Assembly (NCBI GenBank): GCA_958450325.1
Contig: OY288241.1
Location: 36,694,778 to 36,758,777 of the forward strand
DNA from: Agrostemma githago
Lineage: Eukaryota; Streptophyta; Magnoliopsida; Caryophyllales; Caryophyllaceae
DNA: 64,000 bases
Reading direction: 5' to 3'
The notes under the pieces are model-generated. The model saw only the letters and a list, made by a program, of their open reading frames with translations, did not search any database and was not told the origin of the DNA. Below are positions 1 to 10,509 of the stretch, one piece after another. Positions within the stretch are counted from its first letter, which is position 1, and each line of letters starts with the position of its first letter. A program made the position numbers and the translations under genes.

Positions 1-820
1 AACATTTCAAAGTTCTCAGTTTCATCTAATGTTTCCACAGAAAAAGCAACCGCTCATAGGTGTAGAATATGGGTCGAATTCAGTACCAAGGTGATGGAAT
101 TCAAAGTTCTCTGTTTCATTCAAGTTTCTATTTTGTGTATGCTTATTTTGAACCTTATTTGAAGTTATGGTTTAATGGATGGCTGTTGTTGCCAATTTTA
201 ATGTTATTTTAGTCAGATGCACTGTTTTACTTCTCTCAGGCATTATTGTCGAGCTACAACATGAATGAATAGGTGCTTATCCATCTTTTACAAAAGCTCG
301 AGTAGACATGATAACATTACAATTCGAGGACCGACTGACGAGCCGTGCATCGCTCTAAGAGCGTAACATAGTCCAACTTGGGCCATGGCAAATGAAGGAT
401 GTGGACTCTTAACATTTATTTTTTTAAATTTTTAAAAAGTATAGCTCATCATTGAGAAGTATGTCCAAAAGTGCTCTGTCGCCCTCCATCTCACTAAGAG
501 CATATTATATGATGAAGTTATGTATTATAAACACTTCAATTAGGAGGGAAGGACGACGTTTGTATAGGCTACCAGATTCACAATTGACGAAATTGAGTAG
601 TGTTGTTGTACGGTTTTGAAACCACTGAAATTGGGCAGTGAGTTTCCTTAACTCGCTAATCTCTCACATCAGTACACTGCCTGCAAAACCATACAAACAA
701 TTGCATTAATTGTTAATTTTAGCAACTACTAAGTAAAAAAATAAAATACTCTCTTCCTTCATATCCAAAGGGTACGTTTTTATTTGCGCAAGGATTAGGA
801 AAGTATTAAAGTAATATTAA
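1..820. other. Unassigned AT-rich non-coding DNA
   Basis: I see no open frame with recognisable content, no terminal repeats and no second copy elsewhere in the window. It reads like ordinary intergenic or very old repeat DNA. Confidence 0.4.
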
Positions 821-1108
821 GGAGGTGTTTGGTTGAGAGTCTTGGATTGGATTGGATTGGAAATCATTCATTCTAGTGTTTGATTGGGCACTTTTGGATT
901 GGAGATAGAAACCCAAAGAGTTCTAAATTCACCCAAACCCCTTGAAATCCCAATCCCACCTCTCTTCGTGGGTTTCTATCTCCATTCCATCCTCTTTTAG
1001 ATTTTGAAGAACCAACACAAGTTTTATATGAAATGACTTTGGATCCTATACATCTATGGATTCATTTTCCAATCCATTCCATTCCAAATAATTGAACCCA
1101 ACGACCCC
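821..1108. mobile_element. MITE-like element, about 290 bp
   Basis: The left end begins GGAGGTGTTTGGTTGAG. The right end reads GAACCCAACGACCCC, whose reverse complement GGGGTCGTTGGGTTC is an imperfect inverted match. The interior is rich in short inverted words (TTGGATTGGATTGG on the left, CCAATCCATTCCATTCC on the right), so the whole element could fold on itself. GGGGTGTTTGGTT-type ends are common in small plant non-autonomous DNA transposons of hAT or Harbinger type. I could not settle the target-site duplication, so the superfamily stays open. Confidence 0.6.
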
Positions 1109-1582
1109 TAAAAGTACAATGATGAGGGACAAATTAATATTTAATAATCAAAAATATTTTTTCACAATGGCATATGATGTAAATATTCTAATGGAAGAGT
1201 AGTTTGGTCCAGACAATAATGGACTAAAAAAGAAATGACTCAATTGGATCTGAACAATCCAAAAATGATACATACCCTTTAGATATGAACAGAGGGAGTA
1301 ATTATTATTGTAATTATGTACACATACACTTACGGAGTATATATAATATACATATATACATACACATACATTATTGCACATATTTTCCGTTGAGAAATTA
1401 AACAGTTATATACAAATTGCAGTATATACCAATGAATGTAGATGAAGTGATAAGAATACTCATTACATATAGTAAATGTCAAGTGTTATACATATAAACA
1501 TTCAATATCAAGTGTTATAGTGTCAGTGCTCTACACAAGCTAATCAAATTGCTCATTCATACAGTAGCATTTTGGTTTGATT
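1109..1582. other. Non-coding AT-rich spacer with TA/CA-rich microsatellite
   Basis: Positions 1314-1381 are a degenerate run of TACA/TATA words. It includes an ACGGAGTA word typical of small repeats in some Caryophyllales genomes. No gene is seen. If the exon at 1583 is real, this stretch would contain its promoter. Confidence 0.4.
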
Positions 1583-1675
1583 ATGGAGAACGAAAACCCT
1601 TCCAGTTCAGGCAGCAACAAGCATGCGGATCCCTCGAAAACACAAGGGGTAGTACAAATCATTGCCTACAAGAAA
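1583..1675 (+). CDS. Possible first coding exon of a small gene (31 codons)
   Basis: An ATG opens a frame whose product begins MENENPSSSGSNKHADPSK. Codon use looks natural, with no repeats and no frame break. At 1676 the sequence AAGAAA|GTATGT is a good plant splice donor, and without splicing the frame stops soon afterwards. The nearest good acceptor in phase 0 that I found is at 9036|9037, giving eight more codons and a stop. The space between would be a 7.4-kb intron filled with LINE and LTR-element insertions. No family is recognised. This could be a chance open frame; the surroundings look like unique DNA rather than a transposon. Confidence 0.25.
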
Positions 1676-1903
1676 GTATGTGTTATTCTAATTCATTTTA
1701 CTTTAATCCTATGTTTGCAATGAGTTAAATGTTTTTGGTCAGCATTTGGTAAGATATGATTCAATGTTTGAAATATGGTAAAAACTTAGAGTCAATGTTT
1801 CAATCAAGCTTTAAAGTTGTACGAGTATTATTTTCATGTACAAATTTTTGAGTAATAAATTTCAAAAATTCTGAAACAGTTATAATATGGCAATTGATCT
1901 ACA

Positions 1904-2625
1904 TTTTTTTTGGTAAAATGTGAAGTGATATATATATATCAAAAGAATTTACAACTGATCAAGTCTGGCTGATCTAGCACAAAAACAGGATATTAGCATA
2001 AATGAAACATCAAAAGAACAAAACAATGTCTTCAGATGCCCCATATTCTTCTCCAGCGTATATCCTCTTGATTCAGGGTAGGACATTTAGCAGTGATCCT
2101 CTTCTTCGCCTGTTGGATGATTAAATTATCCATCAATTTAGGCATCTTTAGAACACAATTAACCCTAGTATTATTCCTCTGCAACCAGACCTGATAATGC
2201 ATAGCATTCCAAAGCATCGTATGTAGCTTATGCTTCAAGGTAGAACAACCCAAATCAGCCATGGAAACAATCAATCTAAATCCGCACCATTCCTCAACAT
2301 GCTTGATAACAATGGAGCTGTAGGAGCAATCAAAAAATAAATGCTCAACTGTTTCCATCTCACTTTCACAAAGACAGCATCCCTTGTCCTGACAAAAGCC
2401 CAAGTCATACATTTTCCCTCTGCAGTTCCGTCCCCTTTGCTTCACTAACCATGTGACAAAAGCTTGCTTAGGGTCATTCCAACCATTCCAGACGATTGGA
2501 TGCCAGTCCACAGAAGGATGGAGACCCCTAAGCCATTTATAACCATCTTTTATCGAGTACTCATCATTATCTCCTTGCCATATTCCACTAGGAAACCCAT
2601 GCTTGACTTTTTCCTTCATGTTTTT
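1904..2625 (-). mobile_element. LINE 3' fragment with zf-RVT domain and short poly(A)
   Basis: On the minus strand a 195-residue open frame (2619-2032) has the reverse-transcriptase zinc-binding domain found at the C-terminus of plant L1-like LINEs. Motifs include YSIKDGYKWLRG, PKQAFVTWLVKQRGR and C-L-C-E...ETVEHLFFDC, then a tail with WLQRNNTR. A run of eight T on the plus strand at 1904-1911 is the poly(A) tail of the minus-strand element. The endonuclease and the reverse transcriptase proper are absent, so this is a 5'-truncated dead copy, as usual for target-primed insertion. Confidence 0.8.
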
Positions 2626-2839
2626 CCATCAGGATCTACATTATATTGTCGTTTATTCTTATTACTGAACTACATCTTTTTTAAAATATGGCAGTAGTTC
2701 TCATTCTTATTGAACTACATCATTTTTTATTGTTGTTTATATTACTTGGAATAACTTTAAAATTGTACCTATGTCGACATGCAATCACAAACAATACAAC
2801 TTCAAGTTTGACATTATTTAATTATTTAACAAACAAGAT

Positions 2840-3470
2840 CTACAATATTTGAGACAAAACTATGCGAAAATATGCAACTGTGGACACTTTTTTTTTTTGG
2901 ATAAAGACATCGTCATCATCATCCGCCCATACCCCATGGATGGCGTGATCGCGTTGGTATTGTTCATAATTGATCGTGCCAAATTGAATGTGTGACGGTT
3001 TTTTGGGAGGTGGAAAGGTTCCTTCTTCGATTAGGTTTTGGATGACATGTCTTAGTTTGGTGCAGGATTGGGTTTCATGTCCCGTTCCCTGGTGAAAGAA
3101 GCAGAAGGCTTTGGGATCCCATGATTTGCTTCTTTGTCCTAGAGGGATCTCGGATACGGGTTCTAGAGGGGTATAGTAGACCATGTTGGATGGCGATGAC
3201 TAAAGCTTCGTCATAGTGGACGTCTAAGTCGGCAAACTTTCTAGGGGTTTTCTTTTTTTGGGGAGCACCAGTCTTGTTTACTTGGATTGGTGGGTGGTTT
3301 TGGATGTTGACTGCGAGGGAGTCCATCCAGTTGAGGTTACGGATAGAGGTCTCGATGAAGGTTACAGAGGTGGCTAGGTTGTAAACCATATGAGTTAGAT
3401 CTTTGACACTGAATTTTGGGACGGTAGTCATGGTGGAGGATGATCTTTGCAAGATAATATCGGGAATCAA
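2840..3470 (-). pseudogene. Tat/Ogre-like Ty3/gypsy gag remnant
   Basis: Two overlapping minus-strand frames (3470-3075 and 3184-2840) carry one protein split by a frameshift. The first ends in a PRKFADLDVHYDEAL stretch. The second has WDPKAFCFFHQGTGHETQSC followed by LRHVIQNLIEEG. The pattern C-x2-H-x4-GH-x4-C then LRxxIQxLI is typical of gag proteins of the Tat/Ogre lineage. It lies downstream, on the minus strand, of the LTR at 4407-6552 and of its PBS, which is where gag should be. The N-terminal part of gag and all of pol are missing, so the element is truncated. Low-complexity DDDDD and poly-K codons mark the end. Confidence 0.7.
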
Positions 3471-4385
3471 GGAAGTGTCATCGGACGTCTTAGAGACTTG
3501 AAGGATGCTCGCGACTGAGCGACGCCGGGAATGAGACCCTTGACTCGCGTGTGCGTGCGGTCGTTGGCTTGGGGACTCAGGTCCTTTAGACTCTGGTGTA
3601 TTTGGCGAAACGCCTAATGAATTTTAGGTCTCTGTAACGAGACGATTTGACACAAACCTCGGAGGTGAGGTTTAAAGAGGACTTCTCGGAATGAGACGAC
3701 CCAAAATGTAAGACCTCGAGTAAAGGTGATCCTAGTAACACAGACAGTTAATCACACGGTTGTACGACGTAAGAAGTTGATCGCGATCTCGGATCAGGAT
3801 CAAAGAATTTTGATATACGTTTTTTTGAAAACGACCAATCTTGCAGAAAATTTTGAAAAGGGTGGTTTGTAAAAATAATGCAACGATGGCGTGATGACAT
3901 CGTTTGTGACGTGAAGGTGTGTGCGTTGGAAATCCGACGATGGCAAAAGTGTAAAGGTTTTTTTTGAAAGGAGCATGGTTATTAGGGGAACCAGTTTTGA
4001 AAATGATGACACGATGATTTTATCGAGACTACTATTATTTAGCTAGTTCGATACTCGTGGTGTATGTGGTGCTCGTGGTAGAGCGTGAAGTCTAATGACG
4101 GTGTTTTAAAGGTGTGACTAAATCCTTATTAAGGGATTTAGGTGGTGAATAGTGTCTTTTAGAAAACTTTTATTCCCGCGAGGTACGCGTTAGGCGGCCG
4201 GAGCGTCAATCGAGGATCTCTCCGCGTGTCCCTAAGGATCTTACCACGAAGAGGTCGATTGGTCCTGATATCGGTTAGGGTGGGCTTTTTAGGGCTAAAA
4301 CCTGTAGTGACCACAACTAGGAACTAGGAAATGAGCTTCACCGACCTCGTTCAAGTTACACCACCACTGGAAATTTGTTTCCAAA
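3471..4385 (-). other. 5' untranslated internal region of the Tat-like element
   Basis: This is the stretch between the primer-binding site and the gag remnant. It contains no convincing frame. Composition is GC-richer than the flanks. I read it as retrotransposon leader, possibly with an internal deletion, since the gag N-terminus is not found. Confidence 0.5.
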
Positions 4386-4403
4386 TCCCCAGCTAAGTCG
4401 CCA
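4386..4403 (-). other. Primer-binding site of the Tat-like element
   Basis: On the minus strand the LTR end CGTCCACA is followed by GTT and then TGGCGACTTAGCTGGGGA. This closely resembles the TGGCGACTCCGCTGGGGA-type PBS of Ogre/Tat elements, attributed to tRNA-Arg. It fixes the element as minus-strand, with this LTR as its 5' LTR. Confidence 0.75.
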
Positions 4404-4406
4404 AAC

Positions 4407-6552
4407 TGTGGACGTCCGTTTGCACCGCCCGGCGTCCCGCGCGGGACCGACCCGATTTTTCAACGTGTGGCGGCGGCCCCCTCTCTGTCGGGGGCCGGTC
4501 CGATCTCGCGTACGGGGCGATGTCTCGGACCTCGATTCGGATGACGATCCGGACTTGTACTAGACGGGTGGGGGCACCCGTGTTTCTGTTTGGAATCGAT
4601 CGAGTCGTGGTTGTAAATGTTTAAAGGCCGATTCATTTGGTAAGGCGACCTTGTTAGTGAACTGAATTCGTTGCCGATTTGTGGAGTCGCCACCTAGTCA
4701 GTTATGGGGACTCAGAAATCGTTCAAGTCAACTTTGATCCCTAGCCGGCTCAAAGTTGAGGGGCACGGGACCTAAAGATAAAGACTTGTACCCTTAAGCA
4801 CTCCATGCCTGAAATTACTCTCATTGCCAATGGTTTTGGACATCCGGAAACCGTCGATTCTAAGTAAGGGGTGAGGGTACGTATTGGGAAGCCAACATCC
4901 GATAGATGTTAACACCCAATCCCGCCCGCACTATAGCGGCCTCTACTAATCAATCTGTGGGCTGATAACCTAGTTCTTTTGTTGTGGCGGAAATACTATA
5001 ACATCCGTTGTTTTCACCCTATGCCTTTTGCTACGTCGGTTGTTTTAAGGACAAGTAAGTATTGTCGTCAAAGTAGTTGTGTTTACATTCTTTGCATGTG
5101 ATTTCACGTGACAAGCAGGCCATGAAAAGATGCACATAGAAGAGTAGATAGTACTAATATTATTGGTATTAGCAAGTTAGTTTTAACGCGATAATACAGA
5201 TATTAGTCGTTCTCGTCGTATGGCTTACCTGGTATTCTGCTTAAGATGCGTCGACTCGGTATTAATAGAGATGCGTCGAACCTAGTAAGGCGAGCACCTG
5301 GACTAATACGGAACCCGACCATCACTTCGTTCAGTTTTAGTTGTTTTACGTTTTGAATTCCGTGTTAGATGATTTAGCATGCGATTATAAGGTCATAAAA
5401 GCAATAAATCATATGAAAAACAGTAAATGCGAATGTAAGTAAATCACGTTGTGAGGAGTTGCACCCTCGGAGTATACACTATACGGGACACGATGCATAG
5501 ATAGTTGAAAATGGATCTCGGAATTACTCGGGTCTATTTAGTGTATTTTAGTGTTTGCGGTTGAAGTAGGGACGTTACGTGTTTTAATAGATGTTTGTGG
5601 ACCTAGTGTCCACATCTAGTGTTGTCGTAGTGCATAATAAAAGAAAGTACGAATATGGAAATTTTTGTTTAGATGACAACCTAGTGACGACTCGACTTCA
5701 AAGGTGGATCCTCCTAGCTGTCCTAGTGATTTCGACAGAGCTCCGGTACCGTTGACGCTTCCTGCGGCTATTCCGGCAGAGCTTCGCTACTATGTACCGA
5801 TTCTGCGGCTAATCCGGCAAAGCTTCGCTACTAGACTTGAGCTAGTCAAACAAAGGCACCTCGGTATCGAGTGGGGTGCTCGAAGGTGAGGAGTAGCGTT
5901 GATGTCGCTTTTATCGGAACTAGGATCGAGTGGATCGTTTGCCTCGGGTGTCGGAGTGCGAGCCCTTAGCGAGAATGTGGAGGGGGAGAAGAGAGTTGAG
6001 AAGTGTGTCGAATGAATGAGGTGAAGGGGGTATTTATAGGTGTTTTCGGCCCTCGTCACCCATATGGACGCCTGAGTTAAGTCTTACCAAGACTCAGGCG
6101 CCTGGGTTTGGGCGCGGGGAGCCAAAGACGCGTGAGGTGAGGTGGTTGGAATTTTGAAGATACGATTTTGATACTTTCCAAAATCGAGAGACGGGTGTAT
6201 AATACATAACTTGGAGGTTAAGGATTCCCGGGGCTTGACCTAGCGCCGTGAGTTTAGTGGGCCCCGGGTGTGAATCCCGAGGTTCGCTTGGCGCGGTGCT
6301 GACTCGGTTCAAGTTTCGGGACCGACTCGGGGTCCCGGTGTCAGAATTGACTCTAATTAGTGTCTATGCGACCGTAACGATACGACTAAGGCTGCCATCA
6401 TGTTAGTTTAATTTTTTCGAGTAATTTATTTGATTTGTTCTATAGAAAAACTACCTAAACCATCGCGAATCTGCGTCGCGTTGCAGTCCTATCATCATCG
6501 GGTGTTTATTGGGCACTTTTGCAGCCACCAAGTCCAAATTTGGGTGTCTACA
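4407..6552 (-). mobile_element. LTR copy A of a Tat-like Ty3/gypsy family (5' LTR)
   Basis: On the plus strand it runs TGTGGACG...GTCTACA, about 2.15 kb with TG/CA ends. Two other copies lie at 57265-59301 (same direction, one end lost) and 10510-12637 (reverse direction). A perfect 7-bp inverted repeat, GGCCCCC...GGGGGCC, lies near 4470-4495. The minus-strand TATA box at 6031-6039 agrees with the direction given by the PBS. The right end is inserted in the reverse-transcriptase coding part of a LINE (6553 onward). The 3' LTR of this element is not in the window. Confidence 0.85.
6031..6039 (-). promoter_or_regulatory. TATA box of LTR A
   Basis: CTATAAATA on the minus strand, followed by a pyrimidine-rich leader. 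The same box is at 58778-58786 in LTR C, and a weaker CTATAAG is at 11035-11041 in LTR B on the opposite strand. The conserved position supports a real Pol II promoter for the element. Confidence 0.6.
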
Positions 6553-7738
6553 CCCCCTGGCTTAACAAGCGGGATGAGCGGAGCACTGGCAATGTACTCA
6601 CCCAACACCTGTGGATACTTTCCATCGAGAAAGAGGTTGACCACCCGAGCAATAGAGGCAATCAGCTCATCAGAAATGGCAATAGCAACACCACTCAAAC
6701 AGTCCAGCAGATGTTAGACCCGAAACCCATCCCTCCCACAAGACATGCCCCGCGGGAAACTTTGAATCATGTCCAAAACAACAGACACCGACGCATCAAG
6801 ACAGTGGCCAAAAGGCTCAGCCGGGAGGGCAGGAGGAAGAGCAGCTGGGTGCTTATCGTGGAGGGCTCGAAGGGTGGCATCAATGTACGGAGCTACCCCG
6901 GACGAAGAAAGAACACGAATGACAGCTGTGTAATGACCATCAGAAATCTTCTTACAACACTGACGGATGCTGAGCTCACCTAAGTCAACCTCCTCCTCCG
7001 CACCAAAAGAAGGGGAGACCTCCGCTAGGGCTTCGCGCAAGAACAACAACTTCCCCCCCCCCTGCGCTCCCCAAGTACGAATAGCTCCGGCAATAGCCTC
7101 TTCCTGACGTTGACGTCTAATAGCAGTTCTACACTCCAAACTACTCCTCGGGGCAAAGATCTTCAACACACAAAGAGGTAAGACAAGCAAGGAAACCCAA
7201 CGAGAAATATCAAAAGGGGAGCCAACAACATCATCCAGGGCACGCTTGAAAACCCGCGCGAATCCAAGTCGATACCTAGAGTGGATAGATTTAACCGTGC
7301 GCAACCCCTTAGAGAGCAAACGATCAAGAGAAGTAAAAGAAAGGCCAGAGAGCATGTCCTGGTCAATACCTCCCACTGACGACATAAGGGACGGAACGGG
7401 GCAAGGAGGTCATACAGAATAAACCGAACGAACCCATCCCCACAATCAGGCGCCTCAACATAATCCCTCGCCCCATGCCGACAACGAGAAGTGAGAGAAT
7501 GAGTCGAAAGGCAAACACCACACAACCAAATACTCATACGCTTAAAGGTGACCTCAGCCGAAGAGTAGACAGACAAGCTACTGGAGAGGGTTTGTCATGT
7601 TAATACTTGAGCACCGGCACAGAAATGGCGGTTGCGCAAGTGAACGAGCAGGGATTGTTTGGTAAGACCTTTTCCGCAACCATCCTGACACTCAGAAAGA
7701 CCCACGAAGGGACAATGAAAGCGAACTGAAGGAGGCAT
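6553..7738 (-). pseudogene. LINE polyprotein N-terminus with C2H2 finger, broken
   Basis: A minus-strand coding stretch starts at an ATG at 7738 (MPPSVRFHCPF). It holds a C2H2-like finger (CQDGCGKGLTKQSLLVHLRNRH) at residues about 16-37. It continues in other frames through LCGVCLSTHSLTSRCRHG, then RLLSKGLRTVKSIHSRYRLG, then CKKISDGHYTAVIRVLSSSG and SFPRGMSCGRDG, and finally EYIASAPLIPLVKPGG at the beginning of the reverse transcriptase. This layout is that of a plant LINE-type reverse-transcriptase protein with an N-terminal zinc finger. There are at least one frameshift, a stop shortly after the finger, and an in-frame TAA just after the GRDG motif. At 6553 the RT domain is cut off by LTR A; the other half was not found in the window. 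Confidence 0.7.
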
Positions 7739-8585
7739 GGCAGAGTAAGGCAGAAGAAAAAAGCAAGGCAGAGTAAGGCAGAAGAAAAAAGCAAGGCAGA
7801 GGAATTGGACCACAGGAGCAAAGCATAGGGCGAAGGAGAAAGAAAACCGAAACCCAAAACCACATAAGAAGAAGGAGACAGCAGCAAACGAGCAGCAAAC
7901 CAACCAAAAAAACCGAAACCACAAAAAGAAGAACGAAACAGCAGCCAACAAGCAAACAGCACCAAACCGAAAACCGAAACCCGACCCAAGGAGCAAAACA
8001 GCAGCAGCCACCAAAACTCGACAGCAAGCCAAACCAAATCAGCGGAGATACAGAAAACCGAGGCCAAAACAGCCCCAAAAGAACAGTAAACAAAATGAAA
8101 CAGGGGAAAACCACAAAAGGGGAGAAAACCCGACAGTCCGGCACCATCTTGCCGGAGAAGAAACCTTCAGGCGGGGGCGGGTTGGCGGCAAGAATCCGAG
8201 GACAGAAAGGGAGGCGTGCGCCGGTGAAGCTCTGGGCAACAGGTGGCAGAGGGAACCAAGCGACGGACCTGGAAATCCAACAGAACAGACGGCGACAGAG
8301 GGACTCTGACGACGGAACTTTGGAAGACAGAATAGCAGGCGAAGCGCCAGCGATGCTCCGACACCAAGAGGCGGCAAAGGGCGGTAGAGAGAAACAAGAG
8401 ACGGCAGCAGCTAAAACCCAAAGCGGAACCAACACTACAGCGGCAGAGGAAGGAGGGAATTCCGACGGCGGCAGAGGAAGTTCGACGGCAGAAGGTTGTC
8501 AGCGAGGAGGATGGCTGCCGTGGCCGGCGGCAGAAGGCCTAGAAGATTGGAGGACCTGATCGCACATCCTCATCCTCACCCTCTC
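7739..8585 (-). other. Leader region of the LINE, GC/purine-rich
   Basis: Upstream of the LINE start, this is purine-rich on the plus strand with many long open frames on both strands caused by composition. It includes a direct tandem duplication of 28 bp at 7739-7794 (unit beginning GGCAGAGTAAGGCAGAAG). I see no protein family in it and read it as 5' untranslated LINE sequence. Confidence 0.45.
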
Positions 8586-8599
8586 TAAACATTTCAAAA

Positions 8600-8611
8600 T
8601 TATTATTATTA

Positions 8612-8648
<37 letters not shown>

Positions 8649-8727
8649 GATTATTATGATTATTATGATTATTATTATGACTATTATTATTATTATTATT
8701 ATTATTACTATTATTATTATTATTATC
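8600..8727. repeat. (ATT)n microsatellite, about 128 bp
   Basis: Near-perfect ATT repeats with GATT and ACTATT interruptions. It lies just beyond the 5' end of the LINE leader, so it may mark the insertion site or have grown from it. Confidence 0.95.
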
Positions 8728-9036
8728 AAACAAATGGTTGAAAAAAAAAGTGGAAGATATCAATGAAACAGATGGAGTTTATTAATAATTTTTCAATTCA
8801 GTCAATTTCAGTCCTAAAGAACAGTACCTTACATTTTAGGCCTAAATAGTAATCATTTTTCTTCATGATGTGTTTTTATCAACTCTTATTACGAGTACTT
8901 CACGTTAACATTTGTTTGTACTGTTTATCAATTTTTTGTATGTACATGTAATCATATTCCTTAGTCTCCATTTCACTTTGTAATGAGTGATGTCGATTTT
9001 GTAATTTTCCTCATGCATTTGTTATTATTTATTCAG
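8728..9036. other. AT-rich unique DNA, intron-like
   Basis: No coding content or repeat copy seen. It ends in a pyrimidine-rich tract and TTATTCAG, a good splice acceptor for the short exon at 9037. Confidence 0.35.
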
Positions 9037-9063
9037 GTGGTGAGAGCAGTAGGTGGTTATTGA
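9037..9063 (+). CDS. Possible last exon of the small gene at 1583
   Basis: After the acceptor at 9036 the frame continues in phase 0 for eight codons and stops at TGA (9061-9063). Joined to the exon at 1583 it would give a peptide of 39 residues. The evidence is only splice-site quality and phase, so this is tentative. Confidence 0.2.
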   Translation: MVRAVGGY

Positions 9064-9124
9064 ATATATCGAAGACAATCATCAGTCCGCACTAGGCGCA
9101 CGTATAGTACTTTCCTTGCAGATA

Positions 9125-9570
9125 TTTTTTTTTGGGAAAAAGTAAGTATATATTAATGAATCAATCAATAATCATGAACAATTATGATCTTAGTAGCTTA
9201 GTAACATAAATCATATCTTTGCTATTTAGTTTCCCCTTTTGTAAGCTAGTGAAATACATTTGAAGCTCTGCTATAATTCTGTTATTCACTATTTGAGGTC
9301 TCAGAAGCACTCCTTCAATTCTGCTTTTGTTTCTTTGATGCCATATGTGATAAATAGCAGCATTAATAGCACTATTTCTCACTGCTCTTTTCCGTTTAGA
9401 CCCCCTCATTGTATTGCGCCAATTATTGGAGATAGTGTTCCTCAGTGTCTGCTCAGTCCACCTAGCCAGCTCTTGCATTATCTGTTTGATGTATGCACAA
9501 TTACAATACAGGTGATCTGATCCAAGCCTTCCATGCTATCATTGCAAATGCAACATAAGTTATCAAGTAC
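9125..9570 (-). mobile_element. Second LINE 3' end (zf-RVT tail)
   Basis: The minus-strand frame 9478-9182 contains AAIYHIWHQRNKSRIEGVLL, the hallmark tail of plant LINE polyproteins. Upstream, after a frameshift, CICNDSMEG and HLYCNCAYIKQ supply the end of the zinc-binding domain. A run of nine T at 9125-9133 is the poly(A) tail. It is distinct in sequence from the fragment at 1904-2625. Confidence 0.75.
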
Positions 9571-9679
9571 CAGTTGCAGCATATATAGCTTTGCTTTAGT
9601 GTTCATGGCTTTGTGTTGATGCATTCATGCTACCAGTCCGTGTTTTGGTAGTATCTGTTTGATTTAATCTGGCTAAAGA

Positions 9680-10132
9680 CTGAAACTTCATACTAAATTA
9701 ATTGGTATACCAAATAGCGAAAACGTACCTGAATCGATTAGAAAATGTAGGTGGAACGGGAATCACCGGATTATAGTCTTCTAACAGACACACTCACCTT
9801 CAAGGATCTCTCTACTGATGGGATGTATAAGAGATTAGGTTAAAGTGTGTTGTCAGAGACCATAACCATGACTATATAGGGAGGGATATGAAACCCTAGT
9901 CACCTATATTAGCTGCCTTTAGTAGATACGCCCATCATGTATCACATAAAGCCCTAATGGGTCTCTACACTATTATAATGTCTGACCCATACTTTATAAG
10001 ACGTAAATAAGCCCGTATTATATGTATTATGACGGAACCAGTATTTGGGCTCAACTTTAATGATAAATAATAAATACAATAAGTCCAAATAATGTTGTCC
10101 ACATATATTGTATTAGACCCATAATTCTTACA
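9680..10132 (-). mobile_element. 3' LTR of an old copia element (left edge approximate)
   Basis: The right boundary is ...ATTCTTACA at 10132. It is followed by ATCTCCCACTTGGG, which on the minus strand is a polypurine tract (CCCAAGTGGGAGAT) of the kind also seen in the younger copia element here. TATATAG-containing sequence near 9875 could be its TATA region. The left boundary is not sharp and no matching 5' LTR was found, so length is uncertain. Confidence 0.5.
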
Positions 10133-10509
10133 ATCTCCCACTTGGGTCATATACTAATATATATAGGACACTCAAAATTGTATTCATTATAACCGTATGA
10201 GCTCAATAGTGCTATTAAACATTCTAACCGTCTTATGCAATTTGGTCCATTAATCATATGTACATAGAACCAAAGCGGCCTTTGCCACAATTTGTCGTGA
10301 CAGGACCCATCTATGGTTACATATGCAAATATGACTAACAACATGAATCTAGTATAAGAGTGTAGCATGGAAACAACAACCGAATTTGATCCAAATGTAC
10401 ATATTTCCAACTGGTCCACCTTAAACCTTAGTGAGATCAACCAAAAAAGACTGAGTGAAACTACAAACTGTATACCTTATTTCTGTTGAACTGAATAACT
10501 ATATATAAG
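10133..10509 (-). other. PPT and 3' untranslated part of the old copia element
   Basis: It starts with the polypurine tract (10133-10146) and continues without recognisable protein to the edge of the solo LTR at 10510. The same copia element resumes at 12638. Confidence 0.5.

Noticed and set aside
7595..8435. Long overlapping hydrophobic open frames (Leu/Phe/Ser-rich) on the minus strand
   Set aside because: Purine-rich plus-strand composition opens all frames. Only the stretch from the ATG at 7738 has family features (C2H2 finger of the LINE).
8499..8763. Long Ile- or Asn-rich open frames
   Set aside because: They are translations of the (ATT)n microsatellite in different frames, not proteins.
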